Position numbers and translations under genes: made by a program. From positions 1,426,001-1,490,000 of the forward strand of contig NZ_CP031848.1 in the NCBI RefSeq assembly GCF_003441595.1: a DNA stretch of 64,000 nt, read 5' to 3'. The DNA is from Marinobacter sp. Arc7-DN-1. GTDB taxonomy: Bacteria; Pseudomonadota; Gammaproteobacteria; Pseudomonadales; Oleiphilaceae. Of the stretch, positions 7,874-16,313 are shown one piece after another; positions within the stretch are counted from its first letter, which is position 1; every line of letters begins with the position of its first letter. Below the pieces are notes generated by a model. The model saw only the letters and a list, made by a program, of their open reading frames with translations. It was not told where the DNA came from and searched no databases.

Positions 7874-7940
7874 CCCCTGAAATCAATGTTGTCTGGCTGG
7901 GCGGCTTTTCGGTCATGATGCTTCTGGATGCCACCCTCGG

Positions 7941-8852
7941 TTAGATCGCAGCGGACAGATTCCAGACCCCTGCCAGAGCTTCCAGCGCTTCTGAAATCAG
8001 AGGCTCGTCCTGCCGGTCACGGTGCCAGATAAAGCTCAAGGCACAGGGCAACTGAATCCCTTCGGCGATGACCAGCCCCTGTTCCTGGCGCTCAGCCATG
8101 GCCAGCGCATCCCTGGCAAGACTCAGGCCGACGCCGGCCCGAACCAGATCCAGCATGCAGGCCTCCTGGTCGACCTGGGCGACGCCACGGGGTGCCAGGC
8201 CCAGCGGTTCCAGGGTTCCCTTGAGTAACCGGTGGTGAACCGAGTCCTCCGGCGTCACAATCCAGGGCATGGCCGCCAGATCCGGCCACTGTGCAGACAG
8301 AATCCTCTGCCCCCAGCCTGCCGGCGCAACGACATAATAATGAAACCGGGTCAGTTCACGGTGGGTCACTTCGGGCGCCAGCACACCCGGGCCGACACCC
8401 GGCGGGGCCAGAAAAAACCCGACATCCAGGCGACCATCACGGACCTGCTCCAGAACACTGCCGCTCATCCCCTGCCGCAGTTCGGTCTCCAACTGGGGTG
8501 CACGTTCCACCAGCCGGTTCAGAAACGCCCCGAGACGAATGAATTCGGGATCCACAATGGTGCCGATGCTCAACCGGCCCCGCAGGGTACTGTGCAGTGC
8601 CCGGGCGCTCTGTCCGAACGCCGCCATGGCGGCCAGCGCTTTCTCGGCAGAAGGTAACAGGGCCTGGCCATCCGGCGTGAGGGCCAGCCCCTGGGGCTTG
8701 CGCAGGAACAGCTTCAGATCCAGTTCCTCCTGCAGGTGTTTGAGCTTCAGGCTGACGGCCGGCTGGGTCAGGTGAAGACGGGCTGCGGCACGGGAGACGC
8801 TGCCCTCACGGGCTACCGTAACGAACGCCCGCAAGCTCTGGAGGGGGTGCAT
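7941..8852 (-). CDS. LysR-family transcriptional regulator
   Basis: This 303-residue LysR protein has the N-terminal winged HTH at about residues 3-62 (LQSLRAFVTVAREGSVSRAA, then HLTQPAVSLKLKHLQEELDLKLFLR). A periplasmic-binding-like effector domain follows. The start at 8852 (MHPLQSL) has GAGG six bases upstream. It reads away from mmsA with a 188-bp shared region holding a perfect palindrome (8877-8897). It therefore probably controls the mmsA/GMC pair and itself. The inducer is unknown, perhaps an intermediate of the pathway those enzymes serve. Confidence 0.9.
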   Translation of the reverse strand: MHPLQSLRAFVTVAREGSVSRAAARLHLTQPAVSLKLKHLQEELDLKLFLRKPQGLALTPDGQALLPSAEKALAAMAAFGQSARALHSTLRGRLSIGTIVDPEFIRLGAFLNRLVERAPQLETELRQGMSGSVLEQVRDGRLDVGFFLAPPGVGPGVLAPEVTHRELTRFHYYVVAPAGWGQRILSAQWPDLAAMPWIVTPEDSVHHRLLKGTLEPLGLAPRGVAQVDQEACMLDLVRAGVGLSLARDALAMAERQEQGLVIAEGIQLPCALSFIWHRDRQDEPLISEALEALAGVWNLSAAI

Positions 8853-8876
8853 AATATGCCTCATTCTCATTAAAGT

Positions 8877-8897
8877 GATATAAGCCTACATTATATC
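8877..8897. promoter_or_regulatory. Candidate LysR operator between the regulator and mmsA
   Basis: GATATAA (8877-8883) and TTATATC (8891-8897) are perfect 7-bp arms separated by 7 bp. The site contains the T-N11-A arrangement typical of LysR-type boxes. It lies about 25 bp upstream of the LysR start and about 144 bp upstream of the mmsA start. Confidence 0.5.
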
Positions 8898-9040
8898 TGG
8901 CTTTTAGAAATCTCAATTGCTTTGGCTCCTGATCCACTCTAGCCTGTATGGTCAAATATCCACCAATACTGAAAGAAAGCCCTGAAAGACTCAATAACTG
9001 GCGTCATTCGAGGGATTCACGGGAAAAAATCGAGGCATTC

Positions 9041-10552
9041 ATGACCAACGCGACCATCCTCCATTATATCAATGGCGAAATATCACCAGGCACCGCAAGC
9101 CAGACTCAGGACGTGTTCAATCCGGCCACTGGTCAGGTGACCGGTCAGGTTGCTCTCGCCAATCGTGCGGATGTGGACACAGCCGTTGCCGCCGCCGATG
9201 CTGCCTTCCCGGCATGGGCGGATACTCCGCCGATCCGGCGTGCCCGGGTTATGTTCAAGTTTCTTGAGCTTCTGAACAGACACAAGGACGACCTGGCCTG
9301 GGCCATCACCGCCGAACATGGCAAGGTCTTCACCGACGCCCAGGGTGAAGTGGCCCGAGGCATCGACATTGTGGAGTTTGCCTGTGGCATCCCCCAGTTG
9401 CTGAAAGGCGATTACACCGAGCAGGTCAGCACCGGCATTGATAACTGGACCACCCGCCAGCCCCTCGGTGTGGTTGCTGGTGTCACCCCGTTCAACTTCC
9501 CGGTCATGGTGCCCATGTGGATGTTTCCGGTCGCCATCGCTGCTGGTAACACCTTTGTACTCAAACCCAGCCCGCTCGACCCGAGCGCATCGCTGATGAT
9601 TGCCGATCTGCTGCGTCAGGCGGGCCTTCCCGATGGCGTGTTCAACGTGGTTCAGGGCGACAAGGAAGCGGTGGAAGCGCTAATTGAGCACCCGGATGTG
9701 CAGGCCCTGAGTTTTGTCGGCTCCACCCCGATTGCCAACCTGCTCTATGAAAAAGGGGCAAAACACGGCAAACGTATCCAGGCCCTCGGTGGCGCAAAGA
9801 ACCACATGGTGGTGATGCCCGACGCAGACCTGAACAAGGCCGTCGATGCCCTGATCGGCGCCGCCTACGGCAGCGCCGGCGAGCGCTGCATGGCCATTAG
9901 TGTCGCGATGCTGGTTGGCGATGTGGCGGACAAGATCATGCCACGGCTGGCCGAACGGGCCCGCACCCTGAACGTGAAAAACGGCGAGCAACTCGATGCC
10001 GAGATGGGCCCGATTGTCACGGCCGCTGCGCACCAGCGCATTACCGGCTACATTAACAAGGGCGTGGCCGAAGGCGCCAAGCTGGTGGTAGATGGCCGCG
10101 AGTTTGATGCCTCAAACACCGGAGAAGGCTGTGAAGATGGCTTCTGGATGGGCGGCTCGCTGTTCGATCAGGTAACGCCGGACATGACCATCTATCGGGA
10201 AGAGATTTTTGGACCGGTTCTGGCGTGCGTTCGGGTACCGGATATCGCCACTGCCATTCGCCTGATCAACGGCCACGAATTCGGCAATGGTGTGAGCTGT
10301 TTCACAGAGAGCGGCAGTGTGGCCCGGGAGTTCGGCCGCCGAATCCAGGTAGGTATGGTAGGCATTAACGTACCCATTCCGGTACCCATGGCCTGGCACG
10401 GCTTTGGTGGCTGGAAACGTTCCATGTTTGGCGACACCCACGCCTATGGCGAGGAAGGCGTGAAGTTCTACACACGCCAGAAATCCATCATGCAGCGCTG
10501 GTCCGATTCCATCGATGCCGGTGCAGAATTTGTCATGCCAACTGCCAAATAA
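9041..10552 (+). CDS. mmsA: CoA-acylating methylmalonate-semialdehyde dehydrogenase-type enzyme
   Basis: This 503-residue aldehyde dehydrogenase superfamily member oxidises a semialdehyde to an acyl-CoA with NAD+ and CoA. The [14 protein letters not shown] segment is characteristic of MmsA. The catalytic cysteine is Cys283 (GSAGERCMA). The usual general-base glutamate is replaced by asparagine in [12 protein letters not shown], which is diagnostic for CoA-dependent MSDH. The start at 9041 has GAGG five bases upstream and a normal N-terminus. The in-frame 8948 start adds 31 unusual residues. A GMC oxidoreductase follows at 29 bp. No mmsB or acyl-CoA genes accompany it, so the substrate may not be methylmalonate semialdehyde. 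Confidence 0.92.
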   Translation: MTNATILHYINGEISPGTASQTQDVFNPATGQVTGQVALANRADVDTAVAAADAAFPAWADTPPIRRARVMFKFLELLNRHKDDLAWAITAEHGKVFTDAQGEVARGIDIVEFACGIPQLLKGDYTEQVSTGIDNWTTRQPLGVVAGVTPFNFPVMVPMWMFPVAIAAGNTFVLKPSPLDPSASLMIADLLRQAGLPDGVFNVVQGDKEAVEALIEHPDVQALSFVGSTPIANLLYEKGAKHGKRIQALGGAKNHMVVMPDADLNKAVDALIGAAYGSAGERCMAISVAMLVGDVADKIMPRLAERARTLNVKNGEQLDAEMGPIVTAAAHQRITGYINKGVAEGAKLVVDGREFDASNTGEGCEDGFWMGGSLFDQVTPDMTIYREEIFGPVLACVRVPDIATAIRLINGHEFGNGVSCFTESGSVAREFGRRIQVGMVGINVPIPVPMAWHGFGGWKRSMFGDTHAYGEEGVKFYTRQKSIMQRWSDSIDAGAEFVMPTAK

Positions 10553-10580
10553 CGACCGAACGAGCTGCGGAGAAAACGCC

Positions 10581-12251
10581 ATGTCCGACAACAAAAAGGC
10601 ACAGGGACAGCAAGAGTTCGACTACATCGTGATAGGTGCCGGCACCGCCGGCTGCCTGCTCGCCAACCGCCTTAGTGCAGATCCGGCCAACCGGGTATTG
10701 CTGATCGAAGCCGGTGGCCGGGACAACTACCACTGGATCCACATTCCGGTGGGCTATCTCTACTGTATCAACAACCCGCGTACCGACTGGTGCTTCCGCA
10801 CGGACCCGGACGCCGGTCTTAACGGGCGTTCGCTGATCTACCCCCGGGGCAAAACCCTGGGAGGTTGTTCCAGTATCAACGGCATGCTCTACATTCGTGG
10901 CCAGGCCCGGGATTACAACCAATGGGCCGAGATCACCGGCGAGGACGCCTGGACCTGGGACAACTGTCTGCCGGATTTCATGCGTCACGAGGACCATTAC
11001 CGTCTGGATGACGGCGGAGACGCCGATCCGGAACACGACAAATACCACGGCCACGGTGGCGAATGGCGCGTGGAGCACCAGCGCCTGAAATGGAAGGTTC
11101 TGGAAGATTTCGCCACGGCCTGCGTGGAAGCCGGCATTCCCCGGACCCGGGATTTCAACCGGGGCGACAACGAAGGCGTGGACTACTTCGAGGTCAACCA
11201 GAGAGCCGGCTGGCGCTGGAATACCTCCAAGGCCTTTCTGAGGGAGGCGGAAAAGCGCCCCAACCTCACACTCTGGCACTCAACGCACGTGCTTGGTCTT
11301 GAAACAGAAGCCTCCGGCACCGGCCCCCGCTGCACCGGCGTGCGTGTTGACAGGCCCGGCAACGGTGAAGTCGTTGCCAAGGCACAGCGGGAAGTCATTC
11401 TCTCGGCTGGCGCCATCGGCTCACCGCAACTGTTGCAGCTCTCAGGAATCGGCCCTGCCGATCTTCTTAACGAGCATGGGATTGATGTAGTGGCTGACCT
11501 GCCCGGTGTGGGTGATAATCTGCAGGACCACCTGCAGATCCGGTCCGTCTACAAGGTGAAAGGGGTCACCACCCTGAACACCATGGCCAATTCACTGATT
11601 GGCAAGGCCCGGATTGGCCTGGAATACCTGCTCACCCGCTCCGGCCCCATGAGCATGGCACCGTCACAGCTTTGCCTGTTTACCCGCAGTTCCCCGGAAC
11701 ACAGGCATGCCAACATCGAGTACCATGTCCAGCCCCTGAGCCTGGACGCTTTCGGGCAGCCGTTACACGATTTCCCGGCGATAACCGCCAGCGTCTGCAA
11801 CCTGAATCCAACCAGCCGCGGTACCGTGCGAATTCGCAGCAACGACCCGAAGCAGGCACCGGCCATTGCCCCCAATTACCTGAGCACGCCGGAAGACCGG
11901 AAAGTGGCCGCGGATTCGCTGCGGGTAACGCGGCGCATCGCTGAACAACCCACTTTCATGCAATACCAGCCGGAGGAATTCAAACCTGGCCTGCAGTACC
12001 AGACAGACGACGAACTCACCAAACTGGCCGGCGATATTGGTACCACCATTTTCCACCCGGTGGGCACCACCCGCATGGGCCGTGCCGATGACGAGCTGGC
12101 TGTGGTGGATCCGTATCTTCGAGTCCGGGGCGTGGCGGGTCTGAGGGTGGTGGATGCCGGCGTTATGCCGACCATCACCAGCGGCAACACCAACTCCCCC
12201 ACCCTGATGATTGCGGAGAAAGCCGCCCGCTGGATCCTGGCCGGCAAATAG
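10581..12251 (+). CDS. GMC-family FAD oxidoreductase (choline dehydrogenase-like)
   Basis: This 556-residue flavoprotein has the N-terminal FAD-binding motif GAGTAGC (residues 19-25) with the ribose-binding glutamate in LLIEAGG. It has GMC signature 1 (GKTLGGCSSINGMLYIRGQ), signature 2 (GAIGSPQLLQLSGIGP), and the C-terminal HPVGTTRMG catalytic histidine region and GNTNSP motif. It should oxidise an alcohol to an aldehyde. The start at 10581 has a GGAG upstream. Lying 29 bp after mmsA, it plausibly makes the aldehyde that MmsA converts to an acyl-CoA (inference). The substrate is unknown. Confidence 0.9.
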   Translation: MSDNKKAQGQQEFDYIVIGAGTAGCLLANRLSADPANRVLLIEAGGRDNYHWIHIPVGYLYCINNPRTDWCFRTDPDAGLNGRSLIYPRGKTLGGCSSINGMLYIRGQARDYNQWAEITGEDAWTWDNCLPDFMRHEDHYRLDDGGDADPEHDKYHGHGGEWRVEHQRLKWKVLEDFATACVEAGIPRTRDFNRGDNEGVDYFEVNQRAGWRWNTSKAFLREAEKRPNLTLWHSTHVLGLETEASGTGPRCTGVRVDRPGNGEVVAKAQREVILSAGAIGSPQLLQLSGIGPADLLNEHGIDVVADLPGVGDNLQDHLQIRSVYKVKGVTTLNTMANSLIGKARIGLEYLLTRSGPMSMAPSQLCLFTRSSPEHRHANIEYHVQPLSLDAFGQPLHDFPAITASVCNLNPTSRGTVRIRSNDPKQAPAIAPNYLSTPEDRKVAADSLRVTRRIAEQPTFMQYQPEEFKPGLQYQTDDELTKLAGDIGTTIFHPVGTTRMGRADDELAVVDPYLRVRGVAGLRVVDAGVMPTITSGNTNSPTLMIAEKAARWILAGK

Positions 12252-12328
12252 AAATGCCAAGAGCCGGTGATCCCGGGAATCGGGAATCGGGAAACGTCGG
12301 GTCGGCAGCTGTCGATATGGCCGGAGAC

Positions 12329-13000
12329 TTATTCCGCCAGCCTGACAATGTCGCCGTATTCCCGAACCTGAACCACCCGTTCTGCGACCGGTTCAGAAGC
12401 CAGGCTGCAGGTTTCGTTGACCATGGCACTGGCCACCGTCTTCGCCTCAATGCCCCGATACTTGTCCAGGGGCCCAATCAGCAGTCGGTTAACCAATGGC
12501 ATCGCCTTTATTCCCAGCGCCTCGGCCGTTCGGTGCTCTCGCCGATCCCCCAGCAGCAGGCTGGGGTGGTAGATGGAGAGATAGGGATAGCTGAGCTCCC
12601 TCAATGAATCCTCGAGCTCCCCCTTTACCCGGTTATAGAAAATCGTGGAGGAAGAAGACGCGCCGATGGCAGACATCAGAATAAAGGCCCTCGCCCCCTG
12701 CGACCTGCCGAGCTCCGCCGCCTTCAGGGGGTAGCCGAGATCCACCTTGCGGAACTGTTGCTGGGAGCCGGCCTTTTTGATGGTTGTGCCCAGACAACAG
12801 ACAATACTATCAACGCTGAACAGATCCGCATGGTCCGCTAGCTGGTCAAAGTCGATTTCATGCTGCTCCAGTTTCTCGTGGAGGGTCGGCAGTTTGTGCC
12901 GTACCGGTGCAATCACCTGTGAAACTTCATCTTTAGCCAGCAAGCCCTCCAGCACCTTGCCACCGGTCAGGCCGGTGGCACCCAATAACATCACTTTCAT
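12329..13000 (-). CDS. NAD(P)-binding oxidoreductase, atypical SDR (TIP30/HTATIP2-like)
   Basis: This 223-residue protein has a Rossmann nucleotide-binding motif right at its start (MKVMLLGATGLTGGKVLEGL). It also has VCCLGTTIKKAGSQQQFRKVD, SAIGASSSSTIFYNRVKGELE (SDR-like Tyr/Lys) and YHPSLLLGDRREHR, all seen in the atypical short-chain dehydrogenase group that includes HTATIP2. Its reaction is unknown. The start at 13000 is preferred because AGGGAAGAG precedes it and the glycine-rich loop then begins at the usual place. A start at 13039 is less likely. It converges with the GMC gene. Confidence 0.82.
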   Translation of the reverse strand: MKVMLLGATGLTGGKVLEGLLAKDEVSQVIAPVRHKLPTLHEKLEQHEIDFDQLADHADLFSVDSIVCCLGTTIKKAGSQQQFRKVDLGYPLKAAELGRSQGARAFILMSAIGASSSSTIFYNRVKGELEDSLRELSYPYLSIYHPSLLLGDRREHRTAEALGIKAMPLVNRLLIGPLDKYRGIEAKTVASAMVNETCSLASEPVAERVVQVREYGDIVRLAE

Positions 13001-13115
13001 AACACTCTTCCCTGGATAAACCTGTCCCCATCCTACCAAAAACCCACCGGAACGAGTTCATCATTCCATGTACATCACTGGCCGACAGTGTTGCAGATCT
13101 TCCCACCTGGGCCTA

Positions 13116-13143
13116 TAAAAAAGCACCGGGCAAGGCCCGGTGC
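13116..13143 (-). terminator. Intrinsic terminator of the tctCBA operon
   Basis: GCACCGGGC (13123-13131) and GCCCGGTGC (13135-13143) form a perfect 9-bp stem with a 3-base loop. On the minus strand it is followed by a run of six T residues. It lies about 40 bp past the tctA stop codon. Confidence 0.9.
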
Positions 13144-13185
13144 AAAGACTGACCACAGGTCGTCAGAGGGAGTATTTAAACCGCG

Positions 13186-14712
13186 TCAGTCGCTGACAGG
13201 GCTTTCCTTCATGGCCGCGTGCATGCGGCGACGGAGAATCGGACCAACCAGCACTGGCAGCACCAGACCGAGGCCGGCCACCAGCCATAGCCCGATGGAC
13301 AGCGGGCTGGACCACAGCACACTCCAGTCCCCGTCGGACAGCACCAGGGCGTGGCCCAGGTTCTTTTCCATCTCCGGTCCTAAGAGCAGGCCCAGGATGA
13401 CTGGTACCAGCGGGATCTCGAGCTTGCGCAGGAAGTACCCGGCAACACCGAAGGCCACCATGAAGTACAGATCAAAGGTACTGTGGCTGATGGAGTAAAC
13501 CCCCACGAAGGCTACCATGGTCACGATAGGCAACAGGTACATGGGTGGTATCGAAAGCAGCCGGACAAAGAGGCCCACCAGCGGGATGTTCAACACCAGC
13601 AACAGCACGTTCCCGATCAGCAGCGCCGCGATCACGCCCCAGACAATGTCGGCATTCTGGGTGAACATCAGGGGGCCCGGGGTGATGTTGAGGGAGATCA
13701 GCATCGCCAGCAGCACGGCGGTGGTTCCGCTGCCCGGCACACCCAGGGTCAGCATCGGCACCAGGGCACCGGAAGACGCGCCGTTGTTGCCGGCCTCCGG
13801 AGCCGCCACGCCCCGGATATCACCTTCGCCAAACGTGCCCTTCTTGCCCAGCACCTGCTTTTCCAGGGTGTAGCTGATAAAGCTCCCCAGAGACGCACCG
13901 GCGCCGGGAAGCACACCCGCAATAAAGCCCAGAACGCCACCCCGCAGCTGGGTCGGAATGGTGCTGACCAGTTCCCTGAAGCTCAGGGTTATCTTGCCCA
14001 CAGTCATCTTTTTGCGACCGCCTCCCATGCGCGACTCTACGAAAAACAGCAGTTCGGAAATCGCAAACAGGCCAACAATGGCAAGGATGAAGTCGATACC
14101 CTCATACAGCTCCAGAATATCGAAGGTGTATCGCTGGGTGCCGGTGGAGATATCAATGCCAACCGTGGAAACCATGATCCCCAGGGTCGCCGCAATCACC
14201 GTTTTCATGGGGTTCTTGCCGGTAATGCCGCCCAGGGTGGCGAACGCCAGCATGAACAGGGCAAAGTACTCCGCCGGGCCGAAGGTCAGGGCAAATTTCG
14301 CCAGAATCGGCGCCAGCATGATCAGACCGATCGTGCCGATCAGGCCACCGGTGAACGACGCCACGGCGGAGATGGCCAGGGCATCCGCCGCCCGGCCTTG
14401 CTGAGCCATGGGGTAGCCGTCGAGACAGGTCATCATGGCAGGCTCATCGCCCGGTATATTCAGCAGGATTGATGAGATTCGCCCGCCGTACATCGCGCCG
14501 GCATAGACCGAGGTCAGCAGGATCATCGCGGTTTCCGGGGGCAAACCCAGGGTGAAGGCCAGCGGAATCAGGATGGCCACACCGTTGGCCGGGCCGAGGC
14601 CGGGCAAACAGCCGATCAGGGTACCCACAAAGGCACCGAACAGCGCAAACATCAGGTTATACGGTGTCAGCGCGACTGCAAACCCCTCCATCAGAAAGCT
14701 CAGGGTTTCCAT
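13186..14712 (-). CDS. tctA: Tripartite tricarboxylate transporter large permease TctA
   Basis: This 508-residue permease is the large membrane subunit of a secondary TTT-family transporter. It has about 12 hydrophobic segments and the family's conserved glycine-rich region GALVGTLIGCLPGLGPANGVAILIPL-type near residues 25-50, here with FVGTLIGCLPGLGPANG. A second region, GVLGFIAGVLPGAGASLGSF, lies near 260-280. It works with TctB and the periplasmic binder TctC. Its start abuts the tctB stop (1-bp overlap). A strong terminator follows, so it is the last gene of tctCBA. Confidence 0.95.
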   Translation of the reverse strand: METLSFLMEGFAVALTPYNLMFALFGAFVGTLIGCLPGLGPANGVAILIPLAFTLGLPPETAMILLTSVYAGAMYGGRISSILLNIPGDEPAMMTCLDGYPMAQQGRAADALAISAVASFTGGLIGTIGLIMLAPILAKFALTFGPAEYFALFMLAFATLGGITGKNPMKTVIAATLGIMVSTVGIDISTGTQRYTFDILELYEGIDFILAIVGLFAISELLFFVESRMGGGRKKMTVGKITLSFRELVSTIPTQLRGGVLGFIAGVLPGAGASLGSFISYTLEKQVLGKKGTFGEGDIRGVAAPEAGNNGASSGALVPMLTLGVPGSGTTAVLLAMLISLNITPGPLMFTQNADIVWGVIAALLIGNVLLLVLNIPLVGLFVRLLSIPPMYLLPIVTMVAFVGVYSISHSTFDLYFMVAFGVAGYFLRKLEIPLVPVILGLLLGPEMEKNLGHALVLSDGDWSVLWSSPLSIGLWLVAGLGLVLPVLVGPILRRRMHAAMKESPVSD

Positions 14713-15158
14713 CAGTTCACCTCCAGCAAGCCACCGGGCAGGCTCAGGGACAGGCCGAAATTAAACAGCACAAACACCACCACCGCGCTGACCAGACCGG
14801 TCATAAACGCCTTGAGGGGCGCACCACCCATGCGCCAGCTGAGGGTGCCCACGGCCAGGGTCGTGGAAATCACAAACCCCAGGGGTTCCAGCAGCAGGGT
14901 GTAAACCACCAATACCACCAGTGAAATCGACAGCTCCAGGGCAGATTTACCGACCGGCCACTGAGCGTCCGGATCCGGCCTGATCATCAGATACAGGCTG
15001 CCAGCCACCAGCACCACCGAGAGAATGGTGGGGAAGGTTTCCGGTCCCACGCCCTCAGCGCCGCCGAATGGCTCGGGCCACTGTTGGGCAGCCCAGCCAT
15101 AGACAACGGCGAGGACCAGAAGGCCCAGACCGAGAATGCGATCACCAAAGCTGGTCAT
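14712..15158 (-). CDS. tctB: Tripartite tricarboxylate transporter small permease TctB
   Basis: This 148-residue protein has four predicted membrane helices, the size and shape of TctB. The N-terminal GLGLLVLAVVYGWAAQQWP and the GPETFPTILSVVLVAGSLYLM motif (a P..FP.. region) are typical. It would form the membrane complex with TctA. It overlaps tctC by 4 bp (ATGA) and tctA by 1 bp, indicating tight translational coupling. Confidence 0.92.
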   Translation of the reverse strand: MTSFGDRILGLGLLVLAVVYGWAAQQWPEPFGGAEGVGPETFPTILSVVLVAGSLYLMIRPDPDAQWPVGKSALELSISLVVLVVYTLLLEPLGFVISTTLAVGTLSWRMGGAPLKAFMTGLVSAVVVFVLFNFGLSLSLPGGLLEVN

Positions 15159-16132
15159 TTCAGTAATCCGATTTCGCGGGACAGCTTTTCGATGTCCTGA
15201 ACCTGGTTACGGACAAATTCATCGAACTGATCAGCGGGCGGATGAAAGGGAATCAGGCCATTGCTCTTCATGACTTTTTTCCATTGCTCGCTGGCGTACA
15301 GAGTGTCCACGGCGTTAACCCAGTACTCCTTGGCCGCTTGATCGGCGCCTTTGGGCATGTAGAAGCCACGCCAGTTCGGACCGAGGGCTTCAATACCCTG
15401 CTCTTTGGCCGTGGGAATATCACCAAACTTGCCGGGCAGGCGCTCTTCGGACAGGACAGCGAGAACCCGCAGGTCACCGGATTCCATGAAACCGGTGGCT
15501 TCCGAGATATCGCCGGTAAAGGCATCCACCTGGCCGCCGACCACCTGGGTCATGGCCTCGCCACCATTGTTGTACGACAGGTAGGGAATACGCGGCAGGT
15601 CGTCGGCGCCCGCTGCCTTGGCGGCGATCAGCACTTTCAGGTGATCCCAGCCACCCCGGGCGCTGCCACCGGCAAACTTGACGGATCGGGGATCATCCGC
15701 CACGGCATCCATCAGATCATTCAGATTCTTGTATTTCGAATCCTTGCCCACGGCGATGATGCCGTAATCGGCACCCAGGGCACCCACCCAGGTCACCATG
15801 TCGGCATTCATGCCCGGAAACTGCTTCTGGGCCAGGCGTGTGGTGGTCGCGGTGGACGCCGCTACCAGCAGTTTGTTGTCCTCGGCCCGCTTGCTCACCG
15901 TGTGTGCAAAGGCAACACCACCACCGGCGCCGGCCATATTAACGGTCTGCACGGAGCCATCCACCATGCCCAGCTCCCGCATCACATTGCCTACGCTACG
16001 ACAGGTAAAATCCCAACCGCCGCCGGGATCGGCAGGCGCCAGACATTCCACTTTTCCGGAGGGTTCCCAGGCCAGGACAGACATACTGACGGCGGCCGCC
16101 GCCACAAAAGACAGGGTACGTTTGATCAACAT
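15155..16132 (-). CDS. tctC: Tripartite tricarboxylate transporter substrate-binding protein TctC
   Basis: This 325-residue periplasmic binding protein of the TctC/Bug family has a signal peptide (MLIKRTLSFVAAAAVSMSVLA). The VECLAPADPGGGWDFTCR segment matches the ligand-binding loop (P..PGGG.D). It captures a carboxylate for TctAB. Citrate and related tricarboxylates are the classical ligands, but TctC/Bug proteins are diverse, so the substrate is open. It is the first gene of tctCBA and is divergent from a CitA/CitB-type two-component system, which probably induces it. Confidence 0.94.
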   Translation of the reverse strand: MLIKRTLSFVAAAAVSMSVLAWEPSGKVECLAPADPGGGWDFTCRSVGNVMRELGMVDGSVQTVNMAGAGGGVAFAHTVSKRAEDNKLLVAASTATTTRLAQKQFPGMNADMVTWVGALGADYGIIAVGKDSKYKNLNDLMDAVADDPRSVKFAGGSARGGWDHLKVLIAAKAAGADDLPRIPYLSYNNGGEAMTQVVGGQVDAFTGDISEATGFMESGDLRVLAVLSEERLPGKFGDIPTAKEQGIEALGPNWRGFYMPKGADQAAKEYWVNAVDTLYASEQWKKVMKSNGLIPFHPPADQFDEFVRNQVQDIEKLSREIGLLK

Positions 16133-16313
16133 TGTGTCACCTCATGCTTGTTGTTGTGTTCGCTCCCGAGGCAGGCCTGTTGGCTAGGCCGATGGGGCGA
16201 CTCGCATACAGGTTAAAAGCGGATCGGCACAGTCTTGAAGCTTGTGGTCGTAACGCCTTTAAAGAAACTAATGGCCGTTTTGTTCATAAAGTTCACGGGC
16301 AATCCGCGCCACC

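Noticed and set aside
13483..14472. Long open frame (329 codons) on the plus strand across tctA
   Set aside because: It is antisense to an unmistakable tctA gene, and its product is low-complexity, rich in His, Gln and Arg, with no family resemblance. It is a by-product of GC-rich codon use.
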